Both the position numbers and the translations under genes were made by a program. The notes under the pieces were generated by a model. That model saw only the letters and a list, made by a program, of their open reading frames with translations. It ran no database searches and was not told the DNA's origin. A stretch of 43,027 nt of DNA from Acidimicrobiia bacterium (GTDB taxonomy: Bacteria; Actinomycetota; Acidimicrobiia; Spongiisociales; JAHEDJ01): assembly GCA_029210695.1 (NCBI GenBank), contig JARGFH010000032.1, positions 1 through 43,027 on the forward strand, in the 5' to 3' direction. Shown piece after piece: positions 25,508 through 36,192 of this stretch; positions within the stretch are counted from its first letter, which is position 1, and each line of letters starts with the position of its first letter.

Positions 25508-26364
25508 TAGTTCCTCCTCCTGCGCTGCTTCTTCTTGGCCGATCCCTGCGGCTTCTCCGGACCCGGTTTGGGATCATCCGAATCTGAGTCTGACTGCTTC
25601 GGCTCTTCCTTCGGCGGGGGAGCGGGGCGGCCGTCCATCTGGAAAATCATGGCTTGCTGACCCAGGCGGAAAATGTTCGATGTCGCCCAGTACAACGTGA
25701 GGCCGGCAGGGAAGCTCCACGAGATAAAACCGATGAACAACGGCATGAACTTCGTGATGGTCTGCATCTGCTGCGCCTGCTTGTCCTGCGGACGACCATC
25801 CCGGGGTTGCGCGTGCCACTGCTGGACGAACTGAACCGCCACCATGATGGCCATCAATACGAGGTACGGAATGGTCGCTACGAGGCCTTCCGCCGAATAG
25901 ACATCCGAGGGGTGAAAACCAAGGTCCATTCCAAGGAACCTGCCGCCCCCGGCAAGGAGGTGTTCCAACAAGGAGGAAGATACTGGAATACCCGATTCCG
26001 CGATAGTGTCGGCGCCGGCCGCGTCCCTCAAGACCCGAAAGAGGGCAAACCAGATCGGCATCTGGACCAGCAGGGGAATGAGGCATCCGCCCGGTGTCGC
26101 ACCTGCCTCTTTCTGGATCTTCATCATCTCGGCCTGGAGGGCCTGAGGATCGTCCTTGTGCTTGGCCTGAAGCCGCTTGATCTCCGGCTGGATGGTTTGA
26201 AAAGCTCTGGTAGATCGCGTTTGCTTGAGCGTCAACGGGAACAACACGACGTTGATCAAGATCGTCAACATGATGATGGCGACCCCGTAGTTCGGGACGA
26301 CGTCGAAGAACAGGGCGAGGAACCATCCGAGCACCTGCTTGATGCCGTCGAAAAAGGCACCCAT
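25507..26364 (-). CDS. yidC: YidC/Oxa1 membrane-protein insertase
   Basis: Inserts and folds inner-membrane proteins with or without SecYEG. Short Gram-positive type without the large periplasmic domain. Helices are at about 25-45 (VAIIMLTILINVVLFPLTL), 95-110, 165-185 and 210-235 (FMPLFIGFISWSFPAGLTLYWATS), with the coiled segment QPEIKRLQAKHKDDPQALQAEMMKI between the first pair. The tail is charged and ends KKKQRRRRN, a ribosome-binding-like extension. 285 residues. Starts with a TGATG overlap with yidD. Confidence 0.95.
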   Translation of the reverse strand: MGAFFDGIKQVLGWFLALFFDVVPNYGVAIIMLTILINVVLFPLTLKQTRSTRAFQTIQPEIKRLQAKHKDDPQALQAEMMKIQKEAGATPGGCLIPLLVQMPIWFALFRVLRDAAGADTIAESGIPVSSSLLEHLLAGGGRFLGMDLGFHPSDVYSAEGLVATIPYLVLMAIMVAVQFVQQWHAQPRDGRPQDKQAQQMQTITKFMPLFIGFISWSFPAGLTLYWATSNIFRLGQQAMIFQMDGRPAPPPKEEPKQSDSDSDDPKPGPEKPQGSAKKKQRRRRN

Positions 26365-26618
26365 CAGCTGGCCTCCTCTCTTTCAGGAACTGGATCGAAG
26401 CCACCTTCACGGAAAGGATGGCAGCGCCCGATACGACGAATCCCCATCCATACGCCGCGCACTAGCCCGAATCGGCCAATCGCATCGTAGGTGTAATGCG
26501 AACACGTTGGCTGATAGCGGCAATTCTTCCCCAAGACGGGGGACAATGCCTTCTGGTAGACCCGGATGAAAGCCTGGGCCACACCTGCGGGGCCGAATCC
26601 GGCCCTCGTTTCTGTCAC
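26364..26618 (-). CDS. yidD: Membrane-protein insertion efficiency factor YidD
   Basis: Small protein (84 residues) that supports YidC-dependent insertion. The family signature is complete: [31 protein letters not shown] followed by [11 protein letters not shown] with the conserved cysteines. GTG 26618 overlaps the rnpA stop (GTGA) and its own stop overlaps the yidC ATG. Confidence 0.95.
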   Translation of the reverse strand: MTETRAGFGPAGVAQAFIRVYQKALSPVLGKNCRYQPTCSHYTYDAIGRFGLVRGVWMGIRRIGRCHPFREGGFDPVPEREEAS

Positions 26619-26938
26619 GCCTCTGTCTCCTCACTGGCGATGGCATCCGCCAGCCATCTGATCAACCGGTCGAAGGGAACTCCTACGACCGCCGCGGATG
26701 CGACTATCACATAGTCTGTCTCATCCTGGAGCGATACCCTCCGAACCGCTTCACGAAGCCTGCGCTTCGCTCGATTCCGTTGTACTGCGCCCCCTACCTT
26801 ACGCCCGACCACGAACCCCACCCGAGGTGGACCGGCCGGCCCGGGCGCCCGAACGACTAGAACCCCACCGCGCCGACATCGGGTACCAAGACGAAATACC
26901 GCTTGGAAGTCGGAAGCACCTCGCAGCGAGAGGTACAC
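26615..26938 (-). CDS. rnpA: Ribonuclease P protein component
   Basis: Protein subunit of RNase P, needed for tRNA 5' maturation. From GTG 26938 ([18 protein letters not shown]) it has 107 residues, close to the family norm. The RNR motif is [19 protein letters not shown], and the hydrophobic groove strand is VGFVVGRKV. The open frame continues to 27031 but that part overlaps rpmH out of frame and has no family likeness. Four bases separate this start from the rpmH stop. Confidence 0.92.
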   Translation of the reverse strand: MYLSLRGASDFQAVFRLGTRCRRGGVLVVRAPGPAGPPRVGFVVGRKVGGAVQRNRAKRRLREAVRRVSLQDETDYVIVASAAVVGVPFDRLIRWLADAIASEETEA

Positions 26939-26942
26939 CGTC

Positions 26943-27077
26943 TCAGACGGCGATTCGCTTCCGCCCTTTTTGCCGGCGTCGCTTGATAATGGCGCGGCCA
27001 GCCCTGGTTCGCATCTTGCCGCGAAAACCATGCTTCTTGTTGCGCTTGCGCACGTTAGGTTGAAAGGTGCGTTTCAT
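26943..27077 (-). CDS. rpmH: Ribosomal protein L34
   Basis: 44-residue ribosomal protein [20 protein letters not shown]... ending [12 protein letters not shown], a full match to the bacterial L34 pattern. ATG at 27077, stop at 26945-26943. GGGGGAAG lies just upstream of the start. It is the first gene of the rpmH-rnpA-yidD-yidC-jag operon. Confidence 0.97.
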   Translation of the reverse strand: MKRTFQPNVRKRNKKHGFRGKMRTRAGRAIIKRRRQKGRKRIAV

Positions 27078-27107
27078 GGGGGAAGTCTCCGAATCTGAGG
27101 TGGCACG

Positions 27108-27137
27108 AGGTTACGGAGGGTGACTCCCCTTTGTCAA
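27108..27137 (-). promoter_or_regulatory. rpmH promoter
   Basis: Minus strand: -35 TTGACA (27137-27132), an 18-base spacer and -10 TAACCT (27113-27108). The leader would be about 25 bases. Confidence 0.7.
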
Positions 27138-27338
27138 AGGCCGTGAGGCAAATCGCGACCGTACTCACGTTCGATCCGCGAGAAATTTGGCTAACACGCG
27201 AAAACCCGTTTCCGGCCGAATTGCCCACATCCGGACTCCGCGCGGCGTCGAGCGACACCCGAGAAAGATGCACTGAACAGGCGAAACTCCGGCGGCAAAG
27301 CAACCCACAATTAGTCCACAAGGTCGGTTTTCGCCGTC

Positions 27339-27368
27339 TTGAGACACCGGACGGGTCACCCATATACT
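27339..27368 (+). promoter_or_regulatory. dnaA promoter
   Basis: -35 TTGAGA (27339-27344), an 18-base spacer and -10 TATACT (27363-27368). It would give a leader of about 170 bases that includes the DnaA boxes at 27487-27519. Confidence 0.65.
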
Positions 27369-27486
27369 CCGCTCCCGCCGGCAGGGCTTTGAACTACCGG
27401 GCACTTCCCCAACGTGCTGTACAAAAAAACGAGGTCGTGCGCGGCCCCGAATACGGAATAAGTCAGTACCCGGAGGTCGGGGAACG

Positions 27487-27519
27487 CTCTCCACATGGTG
27501 TGGAAATACCTGTGGACAT
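27487..27519 (+). promoter_or_regulatory. DnaA-box cluster upstream of dnaA
   Basis: Three DnaA-box-like 9-mers in 33 bases: CTCTCCACA (27487-27495), TGTGGAAAT (27499-27507, reverse) and TGTGGACAT (27511-27519, reverse, one base off TTGTCCACA). Another weak one, TAGTCCACA, is at 27312-27320. They fit autoregulation of dnaA or an upstream origin sub-region. Confidence 0.6.
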
Positions 27520-27545
27520 CTAGCACGGAAGGTTGGAGGAAGACG

Positions 27546-28919
27546 TTGACGCAAGTTCAAGCGACAACCGACGATTGGAAGTCGTTCCGCAAGAGTTTGC
27601 AGGACCGGGTATCTCCGGTGACCTGGCAAACCTGGCTGGCGCCTCTGGATCTCAGAGAACCCGTTGACCGTGAGCTCACCCTCGTCGCGCCGAGCGATTT
27701 CCACCGGAGATGGATTGCCGAAAAACACCTCGCCGCAATCGAGGGAGCGGCTTTGGCGGTCTTTGGCCCGGACATCGAGGTTCAGTTGGAAACAGGAACG
27801 ATGACGCTGCCGTTCGACGAGGAACCGGAGCCCGAGGCCGCTGAACCGGAACCCCCTCCCCGCCCACGGCCCGCTGATCGGAAACCGAACCGGCCGGGTA
27901 GCCGTTTGCTGCCCCGGTATACGTTCGAACACTTCGTGGTTGGTCAGTCCAACCGTTTCGCCCACGCGGCGGCGATGGCCATCGCCGAGCAACCCGGGAC
28001 CCATTACAACCCCCTCTTCATCTACGGTGGGGCGGGCCTCGGCAAGACGCACCTACTGCAGGCCGTCGGTCATCACGCCCTGGAACTCAACCCGCTACAG
28101 GTTGTCCGCTACGTTTCCTCCGAGAACTTCTTCAACGAGTTCATCGACGGCATCCGCAGCAAACGGATGGACGAGTTCAAGGCTCGCTTTCGAAGCACCG
28201 ACGTTCTCTTGCTCGACGATGTGCAGTTCTTCGAAGGAAAGGAACAAATCCTCGAGGAGTTCTTCCACACGTTCAACACGCTGTATGAATCTGGCAAGCA
28301 GATGATGTTCAGCTCGGATCGACATCCGCGTCACCTGGACACTCTCGAGGATCGCCTCCGCAGCCGGTTCGAATGGGGACTACTTACCGACATCCAGCCG
28401 CCGGACGTCGAAACTCGTCTCGCCATTCTTCGCATGAACCTCGAATCCCTTCGCCAACCAGTGCCGGAAGATGTTCTGTTGTTCATTGCCGAGAGCGTCG
28501 AGAACAACATCCGGGAACTCGAAGGAGCAATGACCCGGGTCACCGCGTTCGCCGGCCTCACCGGCCAGCTGGTGAACCTCGAGATGGCGCAGGATGTGCT
28601 GCAGGATCTTGTTCCCTCCTCCACCCCCAGACCCCTGACCGCTGACCAGATCATGGACCGGGCGGCTGCGGCCTTCGGCTTCTCAGCAGTCGACCTCCGG
28701 GCGAAGAGCCGCCGGCAGCCGCTCGTACTCTCGCGTCAGGTGGCGATGTATCTGTGCCGCGAACTCACCGACCTCTCGCTCCCTCAAATCGGCAATCTCT
28801 TCAACCGTGATCACTCGACGGTGCTCCACGCGGTCGATAAGGTGAAGGGCCTGCTGCAGACCGATCATGCGGTTTTCGAACGGGTCACCGCGCTGTCCCA
28901 GGAGCTGCGCACAACATGA
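27546..28919 (+). CDS. dnaA: Chromosomal replication initiator DnaA
   Basis: AAA+ initiator that melts oriC. Domain I at 1-75 (WKSFRKSLQDRVSPVTWQTWLAPL), a Pro/Glu-rich domain II linker, AAA+ domain III with FVVGQSNRFAHAAA, Walker A YGGAGLGKTHLLQA and Walker B VLLLDDVQFF, and DNA-binding domain IV with LSRQVAMYLCRELT and the signature FNRDHSTVLHAVDKV. I chose TTG 27546, with GGAGGA five bases before it; an ATG at 27495 is in frame but would place DnaA boxes inside the coding region. 457 residues. Confidence 0.95.
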   Translation: MTQVQATTDDWKSFRKSLQDRVSPVTWQTWLAPLDLREPVDRELTLVAPSDFHRRWIAEKHLAAIEGAALAVFGPDIEVQLETGTMTLPFDEEPEPEAAEPEPPPRPRPADRKPNRPGSRLLPRYTFEHFVVGQSNRFAHAAAMAIAEQPGTHYNPLFIYGGAGLGKTHLLQAVGHHALELNPLQVVRYVSSENFFNEFIDGIRSKRMDEFKARFRSTDVLLLDDVQFFEGKEQILEEFFHTFNTLYESGKQMMFSSDRHPRHLDTLEDRLRSRFEWGLLTDIQPPDVETRLAILRMNLESLRQPVPEDVLLFIAESVENNIRELEGAMTRVTAFAGLTGQLVNLEMAQDVLQDLVPSSTPRPLTADQIMDRAAAAFGFSAVDLRAKSRRQPLVLSRQVAMYLCRELTDLSLPQIGNLFNRDHSTVLHAVDKVKGLLQTDHAVFERVTALSQELRTT

Positions 28920-29099
28920 CGACAAACGCAAGCTGCGAACACCCGTCCACGGGCCCTGTGGGAATCTCCCTGGTTGTCCTCAACCGCTGTGGAGACAGGA
29001 AAGGTCCTCTGAACTGGCCCTTTCCTGTGGTTCTCAACAATCCACAGGGCCTATTACTACTACTACCGTTAATTTAGAACTTAGAAGGGATAGACATAC
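28920..29099. other. oriC: Chromosomal origin of replication (oriC)
   Basis: The 180-base dnaA-dnaN gap has DnaA-box-like sequences on both strands (28957-28965, 28989-28997, 29026-29034, 29038-29046), an 8-bp dyad AGGAAAGG/CCTTTCCT (28997-29004 with 29019-29026), flanking CTGTGGA/TCCACAG, and an A+T-rich end (29051-29099). A DnaA-trio element lies at 29051-29065. Confidence 0.85.
29038..29065 (+). promoter_or_regulatory. Basal unwinding element: DnaA box, GC block, five DnaA-trios
   Basis: CAATCCACA (29038-29046) is followed by GGGC (29047-29050), then five in-phase triplets CTA TTA CTA CTA CTA (29051-29065). Their complement reads 3'-GAT AAT GAT GAT GAT, the DnaA-trio consensus defined in Bacillus subtilis. 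A+T-rich DNA follows. Confidence 0.8.
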
Positions 29100-30185
29100 G
29101 TGCGCATCCGAGCCGAACGAGACGACCTTGTCGACGTATTTTCTCGGGCAGCCCGAGCAGTTGGCCCGCGAGCCGCATTACCGATTCTTCAGGGCGTGCT
29201 GTGCGAAGTCACCGGAAAGACGCTGCGAGTAACCGGCACCGATCTCGAGATGACGGTGCGCACGATGACGGAGGTGGAGGTCCTCGAAGAGGGTTCGGTA
29301 GTCATTCCTGCGAAACTCGCCGACGGAGCTATCTCAAAGATGCCCCAAGGAGCCGTTACGGTCGGGTCGGGGGACGGAGAAGTGGAGATCCTGGGAGCCG
29401 GCCCTGCGTTCAAGTTCCGCGAACTCCCGGTTGACGAATACCCGCAGTTGGGTGACCCCGATTTCTCTGAGGCGGTCAACCTCGACGGTGACCTCCTCGC
29501 CGCCTCAGTGGCACAGGTATCAACAGCGGCCAGTGGGGATTCAGCGCGGCCCATCCTGACCGGAATACTGGTGGAGGCGACAGAGACCGGCACTCGGCTG
29601 GTCGCAACCGACTCGTACCGATTGGCCGTCCGCGACCTGCCGGGCGTTTCGCCGGCCACTACTGCTCTGATTCCCGCCAGGGGACTCCGCGAACTGAGCA
29701 AAACCGTGGGTTCTGCAAAGGTCAAAATGGCGCTCGGCACCCGGGAGGCCGCCTTCGGGTCCGAGCGAGGGACCCTCTCGTTGAGGCTGATTGAAGGGAC
29801 TTTTCCGAACTATCAGCAACTACTCCCGGAGTCGTATCCCAACCGGGTGATAGTCCTCAAGTCGGCCTTGCTCGAAGCTCTGTCCAGAGCAGCACTGGTA
29901 GCCGAGGATCACATTCCGGTCAGACTCAAGCTGATGGAAGGCGGCGTTGAAATGACGGTCACCCGCCAGGACGTCGGCGGAGAGGCGGAACACCTGCCAG
30001 GAGAGTTCTCCGGTTCGGAGGATGAGATTCTGATCGCCTTCAACCCGAGGTATCTGGCCGATGGGGTGTCAGCCATCGAGGACGACCGCATCGAGATCCA
30101 GGTCATCGACGGTCTCAAACCCAGTGTGATTAGAGGCGTGGACGCCAGGGACTTCCTCTATCTGTTGATGCCCGTTCGGATCTGA
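29100..30185 (+). CDS. dnaN: DNA polymerase III sliding clamp (beta)
   Basis: Ring-shaped processivity clamp. The 361 residues fold as three repeats; recognisable blocks are RAARAVGPRAALPILQGVL, TGTDLEMTVRT, the ATDSYRLAVR segment and the C-terminal YLLMPVRI, which forms part of the partner-binding pocket. GTG start at 29100 with AGAAGGGA about ten bases upstream. The gene opens immediately after oriC and is followed without a gap by recF. Confidence 0.96.
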   Translation: MRIRAERDDLVDVFSRAARAVGPRAALPILQGVLCEVTGKTLRVTGTDLEMTVRTMTEVEVLEEGSVVIPAKLADGAISKMPQGAVTVGSGDGEVEILGAGPAFKFRELPVDEYPQLGDPDFSEAVNLDGDLLAASVAQVSTAASGDSARPILTGILVEATETGTRLVATDSYRLAVRDLPGVSPATTALIPARGLRELSKTVGSAKVKMALGTREAAFGSERGTLSLRLIEGTFPNYQQLLPESYPNRVIVLKSALLEALSRAALVAEDHIPVRLKLMEGGVEMTVTRQDVGGEAEHLPGEFSGSEDEILIAFNPRYLADGVSAIEDDRIEIQVIDGLKPSVIRGVDARDFLYLLMPVRI

Positions 30186-31283
30186 ATGCGGATCGATTGG
30201 GTCGAGCTGACCGGGTTTCGCTCGTACCTGCACGTTCGACTCGAACCGGAAAAGGGCATCAACGTCCTGGTTGGCGACAACGCATCTGGCAAAACGAACG
30301 TCCTGGAGGCGATCGCTTATCTCGGCGCGCTGCGCTCGTTTCGCAATGTGACGGATGTGGATCTGGTGAACGACGAGGCTGAAGCAGCGGTTCTCCGGGC
30401 CAACGTAGAGCGAAGCGAAGGGTCCTCCTTGATCGAAGTCGAGATTCCCCGGCAGGGCAGGCGTCGTGTTCAGGTAAATCGACAGCGACCGGCCCGATCG
30501 AGCGATCTGCTCGGGCACCTGCGTGTCGTGGTTTTTCTGCCGGACGATCTCGACATCGTCAAACGCGGCCCGGCATATCGGAGGGACTTCCTGGACGCTA
30601 CAGCCGTGCAGTTGTGGCCGGGAGCGTATCTCGATCAACAGGAATATGACCGCTCGGTCCGGCAGCGAAACACGCTCCTTCGTCAAGAAGGCCGTGACGC
30701 CGACCCGGTCACGCTGGCGGTGTGGAACGAAAGAATGTCACAAGCGGGCGCGAAAGTGATGGAAAGAAGAGCACGGACCGTGGAAGCCCTTCAGCCATGG
30801 GTGCGGTCCACCTACGAGCGGTTGGCAGGAGAAGAAGCCGATGTGTCCTTCCACTATGCCTCAAGCTGGGGTGGCGATCTGGCCACCAACATCACAACCG
30901 ACGAGCGGGCCGAATTGCTTATTGCCTCGCTCGTCGAGCACGATCGAGTCGACCGGGAGCGGAGGGTCACCACCGTTGGGCCTCATAGGGATGAGCCGAT
31001 CGTGCTCCTGAACGGCCGGGATACACGGACAAAGGCCAGCCAGGGTGAGCAGCGAACACTCATGTTGGCGATGCGACTCGCCTCACACGAGGCCATTACG
31101 GAGGCGGTGGGGGAGCCACCGGCCCTGCTTCTCGATGATGTGTTCTCCGAACTCGATCGCGACAGGGCCGGCGCTCTGGCAGGGGCACTTCCGGCCGCAC
31201 AGACCTTCATAACGACCGCTCGTTCCGAGGAGGTTCCTGTGGAGGGCCATCGGTGGTCTGTGGCTAACCGGGGGATCCGGTGA
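30186..31283 (+). CDS. recF: DNA replication/repair protein RecF
   Basis: SMC-like ATPase that helps load RecA at gaps. Walker A GDNASGKTNVLEAI at the N-terminus, ABC signature TKASQGEQRTLMLAMRLA and Walker B PALLLDDVFSELD near the C-terminus; also RRDFLDATAVQLWPGY-type family block. 365 residues. The ATG directly abuts the dnaN stop, and its stop overlaps the next start (GTGA). Confidence 0.95.
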   Translation: MRIDWVELTGFRSYLHVRLEPEKGINVLVGDNASGKTNVLEAIAYLGALRSFRNVTDVDLVNDEAEAAVLRANVERSEGSSLIEVEIPRQGRRRVQVNRQRPARSSDLLGHLRVVVFLPDDLDIVKRGPAYRRDFLDATAVQLWPGAYLDQQEYDRSVRQRNTLLRQEGRDADPVTLAVWNERMSQAGAKVMERRARTVEALQPWVRSTYERLAGEEADVSFHYASSWGGDLATNITTDERAELLIASLVEHDRVDRERRVTTVGPHRDEPIVLLNGRDTRTKASQGEQRTLMLAMRLASHEAITEAVGEPPALLLDDVFSELDRDRAGALAGALPAAQTFITTARSEEVPVEGHRWSVANRGIR

Positions 31284-31579
31284 ACGATCTTCACTCGATA
31301 GGTGCTTTGTTGAGGTCGGCGCTTGGTGCGATGGGTCTCGAGCAGGTAGACCTGACGCTGTCGCTCATGCAAGACTGGGATGAAATCGCTGGGTCGCCCT
31401 GGGCCGGCGCGTCGAATCCGCTGGTGATAAAGGATGGGGTCCTGATCGTCGAGGCGGCCTCATCGACGGCGGTCCGGTTCCTCCGGTACTCCGTTGGCGA
31501 CCTCATGCGGCGCCTCGACGAGCGCTTTGGCGAGGGAGTTGTGAATGCCGTCACAGTACGACCTCCACCAACCCGATAA
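31280..31579 (+). CDS. DUF721 (DciA-like) protein
   Basis: 99-residue protein of the DUF721 family. Actinobacterial members follow recF (Rv0004 in M. tuberculosis) and the family includes DciA, the widespread helicase loader/operator. LMQDWDEIAGSPWAGASNPLVIKDGVLIVEAASSTAVRFL is the typical core, with DW and the W near residue 41 conserved. A DciA role here is inferred. GTG 31280 overlaps recF. Confidence 0.88.
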   Translation: MNDLHSIGALLRSALGAMGLEQVDLTLSLMQDWDEIAGSPWAGASNPLVIKDGVLIVEAASSTAVRFLRYSVGDLMRRLDERFGEGVVNAVTVRPPPTR

Positions 31580-31617
31580 TTCCATATGAAATATGGCGAT
31601 TCCGCCTATCGGAGAGC

Positions 31618-31646
31618 TTGGGAAAGGGCCTCCAAACCGCTATAAT
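31618..31646 (+). promoter_or_regulatory. gyrB promoter
   Basis: -35 TTGGGA (31618-31623), a 17-base spacer and a perfect -10 TATAAT (31641-31646). It predicts a leader of about 73 bases. A small palindrome CCATAT-GAA-ATATGG lies just upstream at 31582-31596. Confidence 0.8.
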
Positions 31647-31672
31647 CACATCGTTGTAAATCGCGTTCCCGA

Positions 31673-31689
31673 GGGCCGCACGCCGGCCC
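31673..31689 (+). other. Hairpin in the gyrB leader
   Basis: GGGCCG/CGGCCC stem with a five-base CACGC loop, then CCCTTT. It lies between the promoter and the AAGGAG ribosome site and might affect leader readthrough; no peptide or ligand motif is seen. Confidence 0.4.
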
Positions 31690-31716
31690 CCCTTTGCTGA
31701 GAACGTCGAACGCTGA

Positions 31717-33636
<1,920 letters not shown>

Positions 33637-33648
33637 GCAGAGGACCTC

Positions 33649-36081
33649 ATGACCGATCAAGACCCACACGGGAATATCCGCGAGATCGACATCAACGACG
33701 AGATGGCACAGTCGTTCGTCGACTATGCGATGTCCGTCATCGTCTCGCGTGCCCTTCCAGACGTCCGCGACGGACTCAAGCCGGTGCAGCGACGAATCAT
33801 CCATGCGATGAACGTGGCGAACATGGGTGCCGGATCACGCCACAAGAAGAGTGCCACGGTCGTCGGAGACACGATGGCTAAGTATCACCCTCATTCGAAC
33901 GACGCCATTTACGACGCGCTCGTTCGCCTCGGACAGTCGTTCTCACTTCGCCATCCGCTTGTTGATCCGCAGGGGAACTTCGGAACCATCGACGATCCCC
34001 CGGCCGCCATGAGGTACACGGAGTGCCGTCTTGCTCCGATCTCGACGAAGCTGCTCGAAGGGATCGACGAGAACACGGTCGACTTCGTAGAGAACTATGA
34101 CGGCGAGCATCAGGAGCCTTCCGTGCTTCCCGCCCGCTTCCCCAACCTGCTCGTCAACGGTTCACAGGGAATCGCAGTCGGCATGGCAACGAATATCGCC
34201 CCGCACAACCTCGGCGAGATAATCGACGCCTGCGTGTACGTGATCGAGAACCCGGATGCCGCCGTCGAGGACCTATTGCAGTTCGTGAAGGGACCAGACT
34301 TCCCGACCGGTGCATATATCGTCGGGACGGCGGGAATTCGGGATGCTCTCACCACCGGGCGTGGCTCGGTCAAGATGCGGGCGGTTGCCGACGTGCAAGA
34401 AGTACGCAAAGGGCGCAACGCCATCGTGGTGACCGAACTCCCGTACCAGGTCTCCAAAGACCGGGTCCTCGAGAAGATCGCCGCCCTCGTTCACGACAAG
34501 AAGATCACGGGCATTTCTGATCTCCGCAACGACTCGTCGGCACGGGTCGGTACCCGGCTGGTCATCGAATTGAAGAAGGACGCCGTTCCCCAAGTTGTGC
34601 TGAATCAGCTCTTCAAGCTGACCCAGTTGCAGGAGAACTTCAGCGTCAACACGGTGGCTTTGGTCGACGGAGTGCCCAGGACGCTCAACCTCGGGGAGAT
34701 CATCGGGCACTACCTCGATCACCAGATGGAGGTGATCGAACGGCGAACCCAGTTCCGTCTCGACAAGGCGAAGGCCAGGGCGCACATCCTCGAAGGCCTG
34801 ATCATTGCGGTCGACAATATCGATGAAGTCGTCCGGATCATCAGGGCATCGTCCGACACCCCGGAAGCGCGTGCCTCGCTGATTGAGAGGTTCAGCCTCA
34901 GCGAAATCCAGGCGAACGCCATTCTCGACATGCCGCTTCGACGGCTCACCGCCCTCGAAACCGAGAAGCTGCGGGCCGAACTGTCCGAGATCCATGCGCT
35001 CATCACTGAACTCGAGGCAATCCTGGCCGACCCTGCACGGCGGCGGGCCATCATCAAAGAGGAACTGATTGCGATTCGCGAGAAGCACGGGGAGCCTCGC
35101 CGATCGCGGATCGTTCCCGACGAAGGCGACCTTTCGCTCGAGGACTTGATTGCCGACGATGAACTGATCCTCACCGTGAGTAACAACGGTTACCTCAAGT
35201 CGGTGCTGGCGGCCACTTACCGGATCCAGGGTCGTGGTGGGCGCGGCGTGAAGGCTGCCGAACTGCGCGAGGACGATGTCGTCGAGTACATGGTTCACAC
35301 AACCGCCCATGCCTACCTGCTGTTCTTCACGAACAAGGGAAAGGTGCACCGGGTCAAGGCGCACACAATACCGAGGCAGGCCCGCACCTCGAAGGGCGTG
35401 TTGGCGCAATCCGTGTTGCCGATCGAGCCGGACGAGCGGATCGAAGCCATCGTCGACACGCGTGATTATGAGACCTCCCGTTTCCTCGTGATGGTGACCC
35501 GCAAGGGCGTTGTCAAGAAGACGTTGTTCCGCGAGTACGACTCGCGTCAATCGAGCCTCATCGCCATCAAACTGCAGGACGGCGACGAGGTGGTGGCAGT
35601 TCGAACAACCACCGGGGGCAACGATCTGCTGATTTTCACGGAACAGGGTATGGGAATTCGATTCAAGGAATCCGAGTTGCGTCCCATGGGTCGAGCTACT
35701 CAGGGCGTACGCGGCATCAGGCTGCGCGAGGGTGATCGGGTGGTGGCCGCCGCTTCGAGCGCCGACGGTCCCGAGGTGCTGATCCTGACGTCCGGCGGAT
35801 ACGGCAAGCGGACGGTCATGGATCAGTTCCGCGACCAGAAGCGCGGGGGATTGGGCGTGAAGGCGATCAAACTGACCCGGGTCCGCGGCAAGCTCAGCGG
35901 CGCCAGGGCGGTCGCCAAGGGCATGGAAGTGTTTGTGATCGCCTCTAACGGAGTCGCCATTCGAACGAAAGTCGATTCGGTCAGCCGGCAGAAGCGGGAG
36001 GCCAGTGGCGTGAAAGTAATCCGGCTTCCAGAGGGTGTGACGGTTAGTGCGTTCACGCCCGTCGTAATAGAAGAGGAGTAG
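33649..36081 (+). CDS. gyrA: DNA gyrase subunit A
   Basis: DNA breakage-reunion subunit. The active tyrosine is Y123 in AAMRYTECRLA. The C-terminal beta-pinwheel contains the GyrA box as QKRGGLG, needed for wrapping, so this is gyrase and not ParC. 810 residues. The quinolone-resistance region (80-89) reads HPHSNDAIYD, with Ser, Asn and Asp at the E. coli 81, 82 and 83 positions, all unlike the usual G-D-S/A. AGAGG precedes the ATG. It lies 12 bases after gyrB. Confidence 0.96.
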   Translation: MTDQDPHGNIREIDINDEMAQSFVDYAMSVIVSRALPDVRDGLKPVQRRIIHAMNVANMGAGSRHKKSATVVGDTMAKYHPHSNDAIYDALVRLGQSFSLRHPLVDPQGNFGTIDDPPAAMRYTECRLAPISTKLLEGIDENTVDFVENYDGEHQEPSVLPARFPNLLVNGSQGIAVGMATNIAPHNLGEIIDACVYVIENPDAAVEDLLQFVKGPDFPTGAYIVGTAGIRDALTTGRGSVKMRAVADVQEVRKGRNAIVVTELPYQVSKDRVLEKIAALVHDKKITGISDLRNDSSARVGTRLVIELKKDAVPQVVLNQLFKLTQLQENFSVNTVALVDGVPRTLNLGEIIGHYLDHQMEVIERRTQFRLDKAKARAHILEGLIIAVDNIDEVVRIIRASSDTPEARASLIERFSLSEIQANAILDMPLRRLTALETEKLRAELSEIHALITELEAILADPARRRAIIKEELIAIREKHGEPRRSRIVPDEGDLSLEDLIADDELILTVSNNGYLKSVLAATYRIQGRGGRGVKAAELREDDVVEYMVHTTAHAYLLFFTNKGKVHRVKAHTIPRQARTSKGVLAQSVLPIEPDERIEAIVDTRDYETSRFLVMVTRKGVVKKTLFREYDSRQSSLIAIKLQDGDEVVAVRTTTGGNDLLIFTEQGMGIRFKESELRPMGRATQGVRGIRLREGDRVVAAASSADGPEVLILTSGGYGKRTVMDQFRDQKRGGLGVKAIKLTRVRGKLSGARAVAKGMEVFVIASNGVAIRTKVDSVSRQKREASGVKVIRLPEGVTVSAFTPVVIEEE

Positions 36082-36086
36082 GCTGC

Positions 36087-36115
36087 GGGGCCGGTCGGGG
36101 AACTCGACGGGCCCC
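36087..36115 (+). terminator. Hairpin after gyrA
   Basis: GGGGCC-G-GTCG pairs with CGAC-G-GGCCCC, a 10-bp stem with one mismatch and a seven-base loop, six bases after the gyrA stop. No T-run follows. Confidence 0.55.
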
Positions 36116-36163
36116 TACAGCGTTGAACGACTCGGTATCCCCCGCGCAGTCGGGAGTTGCCGG

Positions 36164-36169
36164 TACAAT
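36164..36169 (+). promoter_or_regulatory. -10 element before the DUF3566 gene
   Basis: TACAAT lies 23 bases before the ATG at 36193; AAGGAG follows at 36183. No consensus -35 is seen. Confidence 0.45.
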
Positions 36170-36192
36170 CTCGACGCTCAGCAAGGAGTGCC

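Noticed and set aside
26939-27031. Extended rnpA frame overlapping rpmH (as described in Thermus)
   Set aside because: The extra 31 residues show no RnpA likeness and a GTG directly after rpmH gives the normal length.
36082-36192. Expected tRNA-Ile/tRNA-Ala genes after gyrA, as in mycobacteria
   Set aside because: No cloverleaf or CCA-type ends are visible here or after the DUF3566 gene.
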